A DNA stretch of 64,000 bases, taken from an uncultured Oscillospiraceae bacterium (GTDB lineage Bacteria; Bacillota; Clostridia; Oscillospirales; Oscillospiraceae). The stretch is taken from NCBI GenBank assembly GCA_934613505.1, contig CAKTTB010000004.1, positions 62,001-126,000 on the forward strand, written 5' to 3'. Every line of letters begins with the position of its first letter. Within the stretch, counting starts at the first letter, position 1. The notes beneath the pieces were generated by a model. That model was not told where the DNA came from. It saw only the letters and a list, made by a program, of their open reading frames with translations, and made no database searches. The translations under genes and the position numbers were made by a program. Below, piece after piece: positions 9,222-20,938 of this stretch.

Positions 9222-11318
9222 ATGAGTGAAAAGAACACGATCCCCAAGCTGTTCGGCAGCATGGTCTTTGATGAGGCCACCATGGCGCAGTATGTCGCGG
9301 CGAGCGCAGTCGCCGCATGGAAGAAATGTCTGGAGCAGGACCAGCCCCTGACGCTGGAGGTCGCAAATGAGATCGCGAGCGGCATGAAGCAGTGGGCGCT
9401 CGAGCATGGCGCGACGCACTTTACGCACTGGTTCCAGCCGCTCAACGGCGTGACGGCAGAAAAGCACGACAGCTTCATCAGCCCCGTCGGCGGCGGAAAG
9501 ATCACCATGGAGTTTTCCGGCAAGGAGCTGGTCCGCGGCGAGCCGGACGCGTCGAGCTTCCCGTCCGGCGGCCTGCGCGCTACGTTTGAGGCGCGCGGCT
9601 ACAGCGCCTGGGATCCGACGTCCTTTGCCTTTATCAAGGACGGCAGTCTCTGCATCCCGACGGTCTTCTGCTCCTATGGCGGCGACGCGCTCGACAAGAA
9701 GACGCCGCTGCTGCGCTCCATGGAGGCTGTCAGCCGTCAGGCGCTGCGGATCCTCCATCTGTTCGGTGACGACAAGACGCAGCGCGTCACCGCGCAGGTC
9801 GGCGCGGAGCAGGAATATTTCCTGATCGACAAGGCGCTCTATGAAAAGCGCGAGGATCTGAAGTTCTGCGGCCGCACGCTCTTCGGCGCGAAGCCGCCCA
9901 AGGGGCAGGAGCTGGACGACCATTACTTCGGCGCCATCCGCCCGCGCGTGGCGGAATACATGCAGGATCTCGACCGCGAGCTGTGGAAGCTCGGCGTCCT
10001 CAGCAAGACCAAGCATAACGAGGTCGCGCCGTCCCAGCATGAGATGGCCCCTATTTACTGCGACTGCAACGCCGCCAACGACCAGAACCAGCTGACTATG
10101 GAGGTCATGAAAAAGGTCGCCGACCGGCACGGCCTTGTCTGCCTGCTGCATGAAAAGCCCTTCGCGGGCGTCAACGGCTCCGGCAAGCACAACAACTGGT
10201 CGCTCTGCACCGATACCGGCAAAAACCTCTTCTCCCCGGGCAAGACGCCCAGCCAGAACGCACAGTTTTTGCTGTTCCTCGCCGCGTTCATCTCCGGCGT
10301 GGATGAATATCAGGAACTGCTGCGCAGCACGGTCGCCTTTGCGGGCAATGACCATCGCCTCGGCGCGCAGGAGGCGCCTCCGGCCGTCATTTCCATCTTC
10401 CTCGGCACTGAGCTGGAGGAGATCATCGACGCGATCATCTCCGAGCAGGATTATACCGAGCGCACCGGCCGTCAGCTGCGCATCGGTGTCGATGTTCTGC
10501 CGACCATCCCGCAGGACACGACCGACCGCAACCGCACCTCGCCCCTTGCCTTCACCGGCAACAAATTTGAGTTCCGTATGCCCGGCTCGAGCCAGTCGAT
10601 TGCCGGCCCCAACACCATCCTCAACACCATCATGGCAGAAGAGCTGGCGCGCTTCGCCGACCGCCTTTCCAGCGCGGACGATCTCCAGCAGGCGCTGAGC
10701 GACCTTCTGCGCGAGGCGTTCACGGCGCACCGCCGCATCATCTTCGGCGGCAACGGCTATGACGCTGCGTGGATGGACGAGGCCAAGCGCCGAGGGCTTG
10801 TGAACCTGCCCAATACGGCTGCGGCGCTGCCCGCCTATATCCTTCCCAAGAATGTGAAGCTGATGACGAAGCACGGCGTCTATTCCAGAAGCGAGATGCT
10901 CGCGCGCCATGAGATCCACATGGAAAAATACTGCAAGATCATTTCCATCGAGGCGTCCACGCTCGTCGACATGGTGCAGCACAGCATCCTGCACGCGGCC
11001 TCCCGCTATGAGGGCGTCCTGTGCCAGACCATCCTGCAGAAAAAGCAGGCCCTGCCGAACGCGGACTGCCGCGTCGAGACGGCGCTGGCCGAGAGCATTT
11101 TGTCGCTCAACGAGACGCTGCTGGACGATACGGTCGCCCTCAAGACCTCGTTGGAAATGGCGCCGGAGGGCGAAAGCGCGGCGCTCGTGACCTATTACCA
11201 CGATACCGTCTACGCCCTCATGAGCAAGGTCCGCGCGTCCGTAGACAAGCTGGAAACGCTGGTGGCCGGCGACTACTGGCCGTATCCGCGCTATACCGAT
11301 CTTCTGTTCTCGGTCTGA
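9222..11318 (+). CDS. glnN: Type III glutamine synthetase
   Basis: ATP-dependent synthesis of glutamine from glutamate and ammonia. At 698 residues it has the length of GSIII, not of GSI (about 450). It carries family stretches THWFQPLNG, EKHDSF, EVAPSQHEMAP and KPFAGVNGSGKHNNWSL, which hold the metal and nucleotide ligands. AGGAGG lies 8 bases before the ATG and a good promoter is at 9142. pyrG begins only 16 bases after the stop, so the two are probably co-transcribed. That would link glutamine supply to a glutamine-consuming enzyme. Confidence 0.97.
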   Translation: MSEKNTIPKLFGSMVFDEATMAQYVAASAVAAWKKCLEQDQPLTLEVANEIASGMKQWALEHGATHFTHWFQPLNGVTAEKHDSFISPVGGGKITMEFSGKELVRGEPDASSFPSGGLRATFEARGYSAWDPTSFAFIKDGSLCIPTVFCSYGGDALDKKTPLLRSMEAVSRQALRILHLFGDDKTQRVTAQVGAEQEYFLIDKALYEKREDLKFCGRTLFGAKPPKGQELDDHYFGAIRPRVAEYMQDLDRELWKLGVLSKTKHNEVAPSQHEMAPIYCDCNAANDQNQLTMEVMKKVADRHGLVCLLHEKPFAGVNGSGKHNNWSLCTDTGKNLFSPGKTPSQNAQFLLFLAAFISGVDEYQELLRSTVAFAGNDHRLGAQEAPPAVISIFLGTELEEIIDAIISEQDYTERTGRQLRIGVDVLPTIPQDTTDRNRTSPLAFTGNKFEFRMPGSSQSIAGPNTILNTIMAEELARFADRLSSADDLQQALSDLLREAFTAHRRIIFGGNGYDAAWMDEAKRRGLVNLPNTAAALPAYILPKNVKLMTKHGVYSRSEMLARHEIHMEKYCKIISIEASTLVDMVQHSILHAASRYEGVLCQTILQKKQALPNADCRVETALAESILSLNETLLDDTVALKTSLEMAPEGESAALVTYYHDTVYALMSKVRASVDKLETLVAGDYWPYPRYTDLLFSV

Positions 11319-11333
11319 TCTGCAGGGAGGCGC

Positions 11334-12935
11334 ATGATGAAATATATTTTTATCACCGGCGGTGTGGTATCCGGCCTTGGCAAGGGCATCTGCGCGGCGT
11401 CCCTCGGGCGTCTGCTCAAGCAGCGCGGCCTACGCGTGCAGAACCAGAAATTTGACCCGTATCTGAACGTCGACCCGGGTACGATGAGTCCGTATCAGCA
11501 CGGCGAGGTCTTCGTCACCGACGACGGTGCGGAGACCGACCTGGATCTTGGCCACTACGAGCGCTTTACCGACGTCAATCTGACGGCCGGCAGCTCCGTT
11601 TCCGCCGGCAAGGTCTATTGGAGCGTCCTGTGCCGCGAGCGAGAGGGCGGATACCTCGGCCGTACGGTGCAGATCATCCCGCACATCACCGACGAAATTA
11701 AATCCCGCATCTACCAGATGGACGACGGCAAGACCGACGTCCTGCTGACCGAGATCGGCGGCACGGTCGGCGACATTGAGTCGCAGCCGTTCCTCGAGGC
11801 CATCCGGCAGGTGGCCGCCGAGCAGGGCAAGAAGAACGTCCTGTTCATCCATGTCCCCATGATCGTCGAGATCCCCGGCTCGGGCGAACTCAAGAGCAAG
11901 CCCACGCAGCACTCGGTCAAGGAGCTGCTGTCCATCGGCATCCAGCCGGATATTCTTGTCTGCCGCACCAACCAGCCGATGACGGAGGAGATCTGCCGCA
12001 AGATCGCGCTGTTCTGCAACATGGAGCCGGACTGCGTCATCCCCAACACGACGGCGTCCACCCTGTACGAGGTGCCGCTGCTGCTGGAAAAGGAGGGCCT
12101 GGCCAACGTTGTCTGCCGCAAGCTGGAGCTTGCCTGCGGTGCGCCGGAGCTGACCGAATGGGAGCAGATGGTTTCCCGCATCAAGACGGCCAGCCGCCAT
12201 GTGACCATCGCCCTCGTCGGCAAATATACCGAGCTGCACGACGCGTATCTGTCCGTGGAGGAGTCGCTCTTCCACGCGGGGACGGCCAACCATGTGATCG
12301 TCGACATCCGCTGGGTGGATTCGTCCCAGCTGCGGCCGGAGACGGTGGAGCGTATGCTGGACGGCTGCGCGGGCATTCTCGTGCCGGGCGGCTTCGGCGA
12401 CCGCGGCATCGAGGGCATGATCCTCGCCGTGCAGTATGCGCGCACGCATAAGATCCCCTATTTCGGCATCTGCCTTGGCATGCAGATCGCCGTCATCGAG
12501 TTTGCCCGCCACGTGCTTGGCTGGGAGGACGCCCACTCGGCGGAATTTGACGAGTTTACGAAGCATCCGGTCATCGATATCATGCCCGAGCAGAAGACCG
12601 TGACCCAGAAGGGCGGCACGATGCGCCTCGGCGCGTATCCGTGCGTCCTGTCCGCGGGCAGCCGCGCGGCGGCGCTGTATGAAAAGACGGAGATCTCCGA
12701 GCGTCACCGCCACCGCTATGAGTTCTGCAACGATTTCCGGGACGACTTTGTCGCGGCCGGCCTTGTGCCGACCGGCCTGTCGCCGGACGGACGGCTGGTG
12801 GAGATCGTCGAGCTGCCGGAGCATCCGTGGTTCGTCGCCTGCCAGTTCCATCCCGAGTTCAAGAGCCGCCCGGACCGCCCGCATCCGCTCTTCGCAGGCT
12901 TCGTGGGAGCGTCGGCGGAAAAAGCGGAGATTTAG
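11334..12935 (+). CDS. pyrG: CTP synthase
   Basis: Converts UTP to CTP using glutamine nitrogen. 533 residues, normal length. The N-terminal synthase domain shows [20 protein letters not shown] and [14 protein letters not shown]. The C-terminal class I amidotransferase domain has GGFGDRG, the nucleophile in FGICLGMQ and the partner QFHPE. Two ATG codons in tandem follow AGGGAGG; the first is used here. A GC-rich terminator hairpin follows at 13116. Confidence 0.98.
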   Translation: MMKYIFITGGVVSGLGKGICAASLGRLLKQRGLRVQNQKFDPYLNVDPGTMSPYQHGEVFVTDDGAETDLDLGHYERFTDVNLTAGSSVSAGKVYWSVLCREREGGYLGRTVQIIPHITDEIKSRIYQMDDGKTDVLLTEIGGTVGDIESQPFLEAIRQVAAEQGKKNVLFIHVPMIVEIPGSGELKSKPTQHSVKELLSIGIQPDILVCRTNQPMTEEICRKIALFCNMEPDCVIPNTTASTLYEVPLLLEKEGLANVVCRKLELACGAPELTEWEQMVSRIKTASRHVTIALVGKYTELHDAYLSVEESLFHAGTANHVIVDIRWVDSSQLRPETVERMLDGCAGILVPGGFGDRGIEGMILAVQYARTHKIPYFGICLGMQIAVIEFARHVLGWEDAHSAEFDEFTKHPVIDIMPEQKTVTQKGGTMRLGAYPCVLSAGSRAAALYEKTEISERHRHRYEFCNDFRDDFVAAGLVPTGLSPDGRLVEIVELPEHPWFVACQFHPEFKSRPDRPHPLFAGFVGASAEKAEI

Positions 12936-12963
12936 CAGACGGCTCCGGACTGCAAAAGCACTT

Positions 12964-13071
12964 GTAGGGGCGGACGACCTGTCAAGAGTCCTTGAAAGGC
13001 TGCAAATTTGCCGCAGATTTTTGTAAAATCGGCGTATTCTGCCGGGCGGACAGAACCGTCCGCCCTTGCAA
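12964..13071. repeat. Degenerate intergenic inverted repeat of the TGTAGGGG family
   Basis: TGTAGGGGCGGACG at 12964-12977 is matched about 95 bases later by its near complement CGTCCGCCCTTGCA (13058-13071). The terminal motif resembles the palindromes at 51113 and 51178, suggesting members of one short miniature-repeat family. The enclosed sequence has no gene. Confidence 0.5.
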
Positions 13072-13114
13072 CGGGGTTGGCGGTTTTATAACGGCAATAA
13101 ATTTTGATAGTCTC

Positions 13115-13150
13115 ACGCCGCCGCGGGCTATGGCCCGCGGCGGCGTTTCT
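13115..13150 (+). terminator. Terminator after pyrG
   Basis: CGCCGCCGCGGGC (13116-13128), loop TATG, complement 13133-13145, then TTTCTT. Confidence 0.8.
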
Positions 13151-13177
13151 TCCGATTTTCTTAAAATATACACTTTG

Positions 13178-13208
13178 TTGATAAATTTTGAAAAAAGTGT
13201 GATATGAT
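13178..13208 (+). promoter_or_regulatory. Probable promoter of the CtpE-like ATPase
   Basis: TTGATA (13178-13183) and TATGAT (13203-13208) with a long 19-base spacer. The -10 box covers the ATG at 13204, which argues that translation does not start there. Confidence 0.5.
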
Positions 13209-13245
13209 AGCAAAAACAAAAACGAGAGAGGGAGGACGACAGAGT

Positions 13246-15690
<2,445 letters not shown>

Positions 15691-15706
15691 ATTTCCGGAA
15701 ATACTG

Positions 15707-15745
15707 GTATCAGCCGGCTGCATTGCCGGCTGATACTGCTTTTTT
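15707..15745 (+). terminator. Terminator between the P-type ATPase and ferredoxin
   Basis: GTATCAGCCGGC (15707-15718), 6-base loop, GCCGGCTGATAC (15725-15736) and TGCTTTTTT. The T-run runs straight into the ferredoxin ribosome binding site. Confidence 0.9.
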
Positions 15746-15757
15746 GGAGGAAACGAT

Positions 15758-15949
15758 ATGCGATATCATGTAGACGAAGACGCCTGCATCGGCTGCGGAC
15801 TGTGCGCCGAGACCTGCCCGGCGGTCTTTTTCCTGCGGGAGGACGGTCTGGCCGAGGCGAAGCCGGGCGCGGTGCCGGAGGAAGAGGAAAGCGCCGCGGA
15901 GGCAGCGAAGGACGGCTGCCCCACCGGAGCAATTGCCAAAAATAGCTGA
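15758..15949 (+). CDS. Single-cluster [4Fe-4S] ferredoxin
   Basis: 63 residues. Cysteines in ACIGCGLCAETCP (11, 14, 17, 21) and in GCPTGAI (54). Cys11, 14, 17 and 54 are the expected ligands of one [4Fe-4S] cluster, as in Thermotoga or Bacillus type ferredoxins; Cys21 is extra. The central part is acidic and Ala/Glu-rich. GGAGGAAACGAT precedes the ATG. It is a small cytoplasmic electron carrier with no obvious partner enzyme next to it. Confidence 0.92.
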   Translation: MRYHVDEDACIGCGLCAETCPAVFFLREDGLAEAKPGAVPEEEESAAEAAKDGCPTGAIAKNS

Positions 15950-15974
15950 CAATCGCGCGGATTTTTGCTATACT
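15946..15974 (+). promoter_or_regulatory. Promoter of the DEDDh exonuclease gene
   Basis: CTGACA (15946-15951), 17-base spacer, TATACT (15969-15974). The -35 overlaps the ferredoxin stop codon. Confidence 0.75.
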
Positions 15975-16003
15975 GGTCCCATCCTGTCAAAAGGGGTGGA
16001 ACC

Positions 16004-16573
16004 ATGGAGCAAAGATATGTGGCGTTCGACGTGGAGACGCCGAACGCGCAGAACCGGCGCATGAGCGCCATCGGCGTGAGCGTCATCGAGGGCGGGCAGA
16101 TCGTGAAGGAGCTTTATACGCTCATCGACCCGCAGACGCACTTCGACCCGTTCAACATCGCCCTGACTGGCATCACGCCGGAGATGGAGCGCGGCCAGCC
16201 CACGTTCCCGGTTCTGTGGGAGCTGCTGGAGCCGATCATGCGCGGGAGCATACTTGTTGCGCACAACGCGCCGTTTGACCTGCGCGTGCTGGCATCCTGC
16301 CTGCGGGATTACAGGATCAACTGGCAGCCGGAGACCGCGTATCTGTGCACCTGCCAGATGGGCAGGAAGGCGTATCCGTACCTGCAGAACCACAAGCTGA
16401 ACACGCTCTGCGATCATCTGGAGCTGCAGCTCGACCACCATAACGCCGGCAGCGACAGCCGCGCCTGCGCGCTGCTGCTGCTCAATTACTTCGAAAAGGG
16501 CCTGCGCCCGGAGCCGTTCCTGCGCAGCTACCGCTTCGCCGACCGTAAGACCTGCCCCTATCACGGGCTTTGA
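16004..16573 (+). CDS. DEDDh-family 3'-5' exonuclease (DNA polymerase III epsilon-like)
   Basis: About 189 residues. DEDDh motifs: FDVETPN (ExoI), HNAPFDLRVL (ExoII), and HHNAGSDSRA (ExoIII with the general-base His). Such proteins trim DNA or RNA 3' ends with two metal ions. The frame is open to 15965, but that position lies between the -35 and -10 of the promoter. The ATG at 16004 has AGGGGTGG upstream and is preferred. The C-terminus KTCPYHGL is rich in Cys and His. It is followed by a strong bidirectional terminator. Confidence 0.88.
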   Translation: MEQRYVAFDVETPNAQNRRMSAIGVSVIEGGQIVKELYTLIDPQTHFDPFNIALTGITPEMERGQPTFPVLWELLEPIMRGSILVAHNAPFDLRVLASCLRDYRINWQPETAYLCTCQMGRKAYPYLQNHKLNTLCDHLELQLDHHNAGSDSRACALLLLNYFEKGLRPEPFLRSYRFADRKTCPYHGL

Positions 16574-16580
16574 CACACAA

Positions 16581-16620
16581 AAACCAAGCGGCTTTCCGTC
16601 CGGAAAGCCGCTTGGTTTTG
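16581..16620. terminator. Bidirectional terminator between the exonuclease and histidine kinase genes
   Basis: 17-bp perfect stem (16581-16597 with 16602-16618), 4-base loop, A-rich on one side and TTTTG on the other. Confidence 0.93.
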
Positions 16621-17613
16621 TTATTCTGTTACGGCCTGCTGGTCCAGACCGATGCGGATGGCGGTGCCGTGATCCGGTGTGGATTCGGCAGTGATCGTGT
16701 GGCCGAGCTTTGCGCAGACGCGGCGGCAGAGATACAGACCGAGACCGCTGGCCTTCTGGTCGCCGCGGCCGTTGTAGCCGGTGAAGCCCTTTTCAAAGAT
16801 CCGGGGCAGATCCTCCGGCGCGATGCCGATGCCGGTGTCGCGGATGACGAGCGTTTTGGGCGCTTCCAGATAAATGCTGATGCCGCCCTCGCGCGTATAT
16901 TTGAGCGCGTTCGACAAAACCTGCTCCACGACGAACCGCAGCCACTTTTCATCCGTCACGCATGACACGTCCAGCGGCGTATAGTCCAGCTTCAGTCTGC
17001 GCGTAATAAACTCGCCCGCAAAGCGCCGGACCGAGGCGCGGACGATCGTGTCCACACTGCAGCTGCGCAGCACAAGATCGCTCCCGCCGTCAAGCCGGAT
17101 ATAGACCATGACCATCTCCACATACTGCTCGGTGCGCGAAAGCTCCTGCAAAAGCCTGCGCGAGCGGGCGGAATCCTCCGCCTGCAGGGAAAGGCGCATG
17201 GAGGCGATGGGCGTTTTGATCTGGTGCGCCCAGAGCGTATAATAGTCGATCATGTCCTGATACCGGCCGTTCATCTGCGTGAGGAGCCTGCTCTGCTGGC
17301 TGCACAGGGCGGCGGTCAGCGCGGCATAGTCCGCTTCGGCGATCTCCGGCGCTGCCGGCAGCTCCTGCGGCAGGACCGGCAACTGCCGCAGAAGGATCTG
17401 CAGCGTCTCATGCCGGACGCGGACGGCGCGGAAATCCAGAAGCAGCAGCCCCAGCCCCAGAACGAGACACAGAGCCGCCGGATACCACACCGCCCTGATC
17501 GGCAGATGGTACAGCCAGAACGACACCGCAAACAATGCGGAGAACAGCAAAAACGCAGCCAGCACCATGCGCCTGCTGCGCAGATACCGGAAAAACAAAC
17601 GTACCGTTTTCAT
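16621..17613 (-). CDS. BceS-like intramembrane-sensing histidine kinase
   Basis: 330 residues. Two membrane helices close together (residues 17-36 and 43-60) with almost no outside loop, then the phosphorylation motif WAHQIKTPIASMRL and the ATPase boxes SNALKYT, DTGIGI and GLGLYLC. This is the architecture and H-box of the BceS/GraS family, which senses peptide antibiotics through a partner ABC transporter. The start overlaps the response regulator gene by 4 bases, so the two are coupled. No BceAB transporter is adjacent, which is unusual for this family. Confidence 0.9.
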   Translation of the reverse strand: MKTVRLFFRYLRSRRMVLAAFLLFSALFAVSFWLYHLPIRAVWYPAALCLVLGLGLLLLDFRAVRVRHETLQILLRQLPVLPQELPAAPEIAEADYAALTAALCSQQSRLLTQMNGRYQDMIDYYTLWAHQIKTPIASMRLSLQAEDSARSRRLLQELSRTEQYVEMVMVYIRLDGGSDLVLRSCSVDTIVRASVRRFAGEFITRRLKLDYTPLDVSCVTDEKWLRFVVEQVLSNALKYTREGGISIYLEAPKTLVIRDTGIGIAPEDLPRIFEKGFTGYNGRGDQKASGLGLYLCRRVCAKLGHTITAESTPDHGTAIRIGLDQQAVTE

Positions 17614-18281
17614 TCGATCAGATACCCCGCGCCGATCTTTGTCGTGATGAACCCATCCAGCCCGGCCGCGTCCAGCTTGCGCCGCAGCCGCGTCATGTTG
17701 ACCGACAGCGTGTTTTCATCCACAAAGCTGTCCGTCTGCCAGAGCGCTTCCATCAGCTTCTCCCGGCTGACGATCGTACCTTTCTGCCGCAGAAGCGTAT
17801 AGAGGATGCGATATTCGTTCTTGGAGAGCGGCAGCCGCCCGCCTTCTGTGAGCAGCGACTGGTCACCCGTCTGCAAAACCGCGCCCCGGTGCGACAGCGC
17901 CGGCGCCGCCGGCGCAAAGTCGTACGTCCGGCGCAGGAGCGCCTGCACCTTCGCGGTCAGAACATCCAGATCAAAGGGCTTGGCGATAAAATCATCCGCG
18001 CCCATGTTCATCGCCATGACGATGTTCATGTTCTCCGCTGCCGACGAGAGGAAAATGACCGGCACCTGCGAGACCGTCCGGATCTGCGTACACCAGTGAT
18101 AGCCGTTAAAAAACGGGAGCGAGATATCCAGCAGCACCAGCTGCGGGTCAAAGGCGGAAAACTCCTCCATGACCGCGCGGAAATTCTGCGCGCTGCGCGC
18201 GTCCAGCTCCCACTGCCGCAGATGCGCGCAGACGGCCTGCGCGATGCCGGGGTCATCCTCGACGACAAAGATCCGATACAT
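17610..18281 (-). CDS. OmpR/PhoB-family response regulator, BceR-like
   Basis: 223 residues. Receiver domain with acidic pocket (VEDDPG near residue 7), phospho-acceptor Asp in VLLDISLPF, the K of AKPF, and a C-terminal winged helix. It forms a two-gene operon with the kinase downstream. Expected role: activating envelope-stress or antimicrobial-peptide detoxification genes elsewhere. The ATG is preceded by GGGGGCTGAGG and by a good promoter. Confidence 0.92.
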   Translation of the reverse strand: MYRIFVVEDDPGIAQAVCAHLRQWELDARSAQNFRAVMEEFSAFDPQLVLLDISLPFFNGYHWCTQIRTVSQVPVIFLSSAAENMNIVMAMNMGADDFIAKPFDLDVLTAKVQALLRRTYDFAPAAPALSHRGAVLQTGDQSLLTEGGRLPLSKNEYRILYTLLRQKGTIVSREKLMEALWQTDSFVDENTLSVNMTRLRRKLDAAGLDGFITTKIGAGYLIE

Positions 18282-18306
18282 GCTGCCTCAGCCCCCTTTT
18301 ATTGTC

Positions 18307-18335
18307 AGTATAGCACATCTGCGGACATACCGCAA
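18307..18335 (-). promoter_or_regulatory. Promoter of the BceRS-like operon
   Basis: Minus strand TTGCGG (18330-18335), 17-base spacer, TATACT (18307-18312). Confidence 0.75.
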
Positions 18336-18424
18336 GAAAAGGCGATTTCCCCCTTTCTTTATCGCGTAAAATCGTGTATAATATTTTTAACTTTACGCTT
18401 CCGCCGAAACGGAGGATTTTTTCA

Positions 18425-19078
18425 ATGGATCAGGAAGAACAGAAGAACCAGCTGCCGGAGGAGGCAGCACAGGAGCAAAAACAGCCGAAGGGCTACGAGG
18501 CCTATCTCAGTCTGTACGATCTCGTGCGGCTGCTGGCTGTCATTACGCTTATTTTCGTTTTCTTTTTCCGGCTGGTCGGCGTGGACGGCAGCTCCATGTA
18601 TCCGACGCTGGTCGACCGGGATTATCTGGTGCTGGAAAGCAATTTCCTGTACCGCGATGTGAAGCAGGGAGACGTGGTCGTCCTGTATACGCCGCCGTTC
18701 TCCGAAAGCAACGAACTGATCGTCAAGCGCGTCATCGCCACCGGCGGCCAGACGGTCGATATCGACTTTGACACCGGCACGGTCTATGTGGACGGCGCGG
18801 CGCTGGACGAGAGCTATACCTTAGAGCCGACGTATGAGAGCTTTGCCGGCTACGGGCAGGCGCTCTCTTATCCGCTGACGGTGCCGGAGGGCAGCATTTT
18901 CGCCATGGGCGACAACCGCAACCATTCCCGCGACAGCCGCGACGCAAGCGTCGGCTGCGTGAGCGAGGACGCGATCCTGGGCAAGGTGCTCATCGTCCTT
19001 GTCCCGGGGCGGCAGACGAATGAATACGGTGAGATCACCGGCGGCCGCACATGGAGCAGATTCGGAGCAGTATCATGA
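18425..19078 (+). CDS. lepB: Signal peptidase I
   Basis: About 217 residues. A single N-terminal membrane helix (VRLLAVITLIFVFFF) is followed by the catalytic serine in GSSMYPTL, the catalytic lysine in ELIVKRVIATGG and the box GDNRNHSRDSR. It cleaves signal peptides of exported proteins on the outer face of the membrane. The frame extends to 18374, but a TATAAT at 18377-18382 covers that region, and the ATG at 18425 has GGAGG nine bases before it. It starts a run of tightly packed genes through 24034; the next gene overlaps its stop. Confidence 0.94.
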   Translation: MDQEEQKNQLPEEAAQEQKQPKGYEAYLSLYDLVRLLAVITLIFVFFFRLVGVDGSSMYPTLVDRDYLVLESNFLYRDVKQGDVVVLYTPPFSESNELIVKRVIATGGQTVDIDFDTGTVYVDGAALDESYTLEPTYESFAGYGQALSYPLTVPEGSIFAMGDNRNHSRDSRDASVGCVSEDAILGKVLIVLVPGRQTNEYGEITGGRTWSRFGAVS

Positions 19079-19959
19079 AGCAGGAAACGAACAGAAGCGA
19101 AACAAGCATGAATATCCAGTGGTATCCGGGGCACATGACCAAGACGCGCCGGATGATCGAGGCGGACGTGAAACTGGTCGACGCGGTGTGCGAGATCCTG
19201 GACGCGCGCATCCCCATGGCCAGCCGCAATCCGGACATCGACGCCATCTGCGGTAATAAGCCCCGGATGATCATCCTTAACCGCATCGATATGGCGGATC
19301 CCGCCATGACAAAGCGCTGGGCGGAGCATTTCCGCGCAAAGGGCTATAGCGTCCTGCAGACCGACTGCAAGACGAAAAAGGGCATTTCCGGCTTCGTCCC
19401 GGCCGTGCGGGAGCTGCTGGCGGAAAAGCTGGCGCGCTACGCGGAGAAGGGACAGGTCGGAAGACCGCTCAAGCTGATGATCGTCGGCATCCCGAACGTG
19501 GGCAAGTCGACCTTTATCAATCAGGTCGCCGGGCGCAAGGGTGCCAAGGCGGAGAACCGCCCCGGCGTCACCCGCGGCAAGCAGTGGATCACGGTCGATC
19601 AGGGACTGCTGCTGCTCGACACGCCGGGCATTCTCTGGCCGAAGTTTGAGGATCCGGAGGTCGGTATGCGTCTGGCCTATACGGGCGCGGTCAAGGAGGA
19701 CGTCATCGATACCGAGACGCTGGCCTGCCATTTTATCGCGCTGCTGGCGAAATACTATCCCCAGACGCTTCTCGAGCGCTATAAGCTCGAAGCGCCGGCG
19801 GACGCAGACGGCTACGACCTTCTCCAGCTGGCAGGGAAGAAGCGCGGCTATCTCGTCTCCGGCGGCGAGGTCAACACTGAGCGCATGGCCAAGGCGCTCA
19901 TGGACGATTACCGCAGCGGAAAACTGGGCCGGCTCACGCTGGAGGCCCCGGAGGACTGA
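19075..19959 (+). CDS. rbgA: Ribosome biogenesis GTPase RbgA (YlqF)
   Basis: About 294 residues. Circularly permuted GTPase with the order G4 (NRID), G1 (GIPNVGKST), G3 (DTPG); N-terminal WYPGHM and KTRRMI are family marks. It is needed for late 50S ribosome assembly. The ATG at 19075 overlaps the lepB stop as ATGA and has CGGAG upstream; the ATG at 19108, which gives the classic MNIQWYPGHM start, has no clear ribosome site and is the alternative. Its neighbour rnhB is the usual partner in Firmicutes. Confidence 0.93.
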   Translation: MKQETNRSETSMNIQWYPGHMTKTRRMIEADVKLVDAVCEILDARIPMASRNPDIDAICGNKPRMIILNRIDMADPAMTKRWAEHFRAKGYSVLQTDCKTKKGISGFVPAVRELLAEKLARYAEKGQVGRPLKLMIVGIPNVGKSTFINQVAGRKGAKAENRPGVTRGKQWITVDQGLLLLDTPGILWPKFEDPEVGMRLAYTGAVKEDVIDTETLACHFIALLAKYYPQTLLERYKLEAPADADGYDLLQLAGKKRGYLVSGGEVNTERMAKALMDDYRSGKLGRLTLEAPED

Positions 19960-19965
19960 ACTGAC

Positions 19966-20586
19966 ATGAAAAACGAACAACCCACCGATCTGTGGGCCTA
20001 TGAACGAGAAGCCTTCGCAGACGGCGTGAAGCTGGTCTGCGGCGTGGACGAAGCCGGCCGCGGGCCGCTGGCCGGGCCGGTGTGCGCGGCGGCGGTCATT
20101 CTGCCGCCGGAGCTGGTGATCCCCGGCCTCAATGATTCAAAAAAGCTCACCGACAAAAAGCGGCGCGAGCTGTATGACGTTATCACGGCCGAAGCCGTGA
20201 GCTACGGCATCGCGTTCGCAAGCGAGAAGGAGATCGACGAGATCAACATCCTGCAGGCGACCTTCCTCGCCATGGCGCGTGCCATGGAAAAGTTAACTCC
20301 TCAGCCGGAGCTTGCGCTCATCGACGGCAACCGCGCCAAGGACTTCGGCCTGCCGGTCCGGACGATCGTGAAGGGCGACAGCCTGTCCGCGTCCATCGCC
20401 GCCGCGTCGATCCTCGCCAAGGTCACGCGTGACCGGCTCATGGAGCAATATGACGAAGCTTACCCGCAGTACGGCTTCGCCATCCACAAGGGCTACGGCA
20501 CAAAGCGGCACTATGAAGCCCTGCGGGAATTTGGCCCCAGCCCCATCCACCGGATGACATTTTTGAAAAAATTCTATGAGAACTAG
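19966..20586 (+). CDS. rnhB: Ribonuclease HII
   Basis: Removes ribonucleotides and RNA primers from DNA hybrids. 206 residues. Catalytic acids in GVDEAGRGPLAGPV and ALIDGN, plus the SASIAAASILAKVTRDR stretch and the C-terminal HKGYGTKRHYEAL. It starts 6 bases after rbgA and overlaps yraN by 11 bases. Confidence 0.97.
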   Translation: MKNEQPTDLWAYEREAFADGVKLVCGVDEAGRGPLAGPVCAAAVILPPELVIPGLNDSKKLTDKKRRELYDVITAEAVSYGIAFASEKEIDEINILQATFLAMARAMEKLTPQPELALIDGNRAKDFGLPVRTIVKGDSLSASIAAASILAKVTRDRLMEQYDEAYPQYGFAIHKGYGTKRHYEALREFGPSPIHRMTFLKKFYEN

Positions 20587-20938
20587 AGATCTGCTCGGCC
20601 CGTGGGGAGAGGCGCTCGCCGCGGAGTATCTGCGGAAAAAGGGCTGCCGGATCGAAGCCATGAACTACCGCACGCGGCTGGGCGAGATCGATATTATCGC
20701 CGCCAACCGCCGGTATCTCATCTTCTGCGAGGTCAAGCTCCGCAAAACAGCGGACTTCGCCGCCGCGCGGGAGTTTGTCGACGCGCGCAAGCAGCAGCGT
20801 CTGCGCACCACGGCGCTGGTCTATCTCTCGCAGCATGAGACAAATCTGCAGCCGCGCTTTGACGTGATCGAGATCTATGCCCCGAACGGCACGGCGACAA
20901 AAAAGCCGCAGATCAACCATATGGAGGACGCGTTTTGA
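20576..20938 (+). CDS. yraN: YraN-family (UPF0102) nuclease-like protein
   Basis: 120 residues of the restriction-endonuclease-like fold. Conserved GEIDIIA and FCEVKLRK carry the family's acidic and lysine residues, after the starting GxxGExxAAxYL motif. Cellular role uncertain; often next to rnhB, as here. It overlaps rnhB by 11 bases and the following gene by 4. Confidence 0.9.
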   Translation: MRTRDLLGPWGEALAAEYLRKKGCRIEAMNYRTRLGEIDIIAANRRYLIFCEVKLRKTADFAAAREFVDARKQQRLRTTALVYLSQHETNLQPRFDVIEIYAPNGTATKKPQINHMEDAF

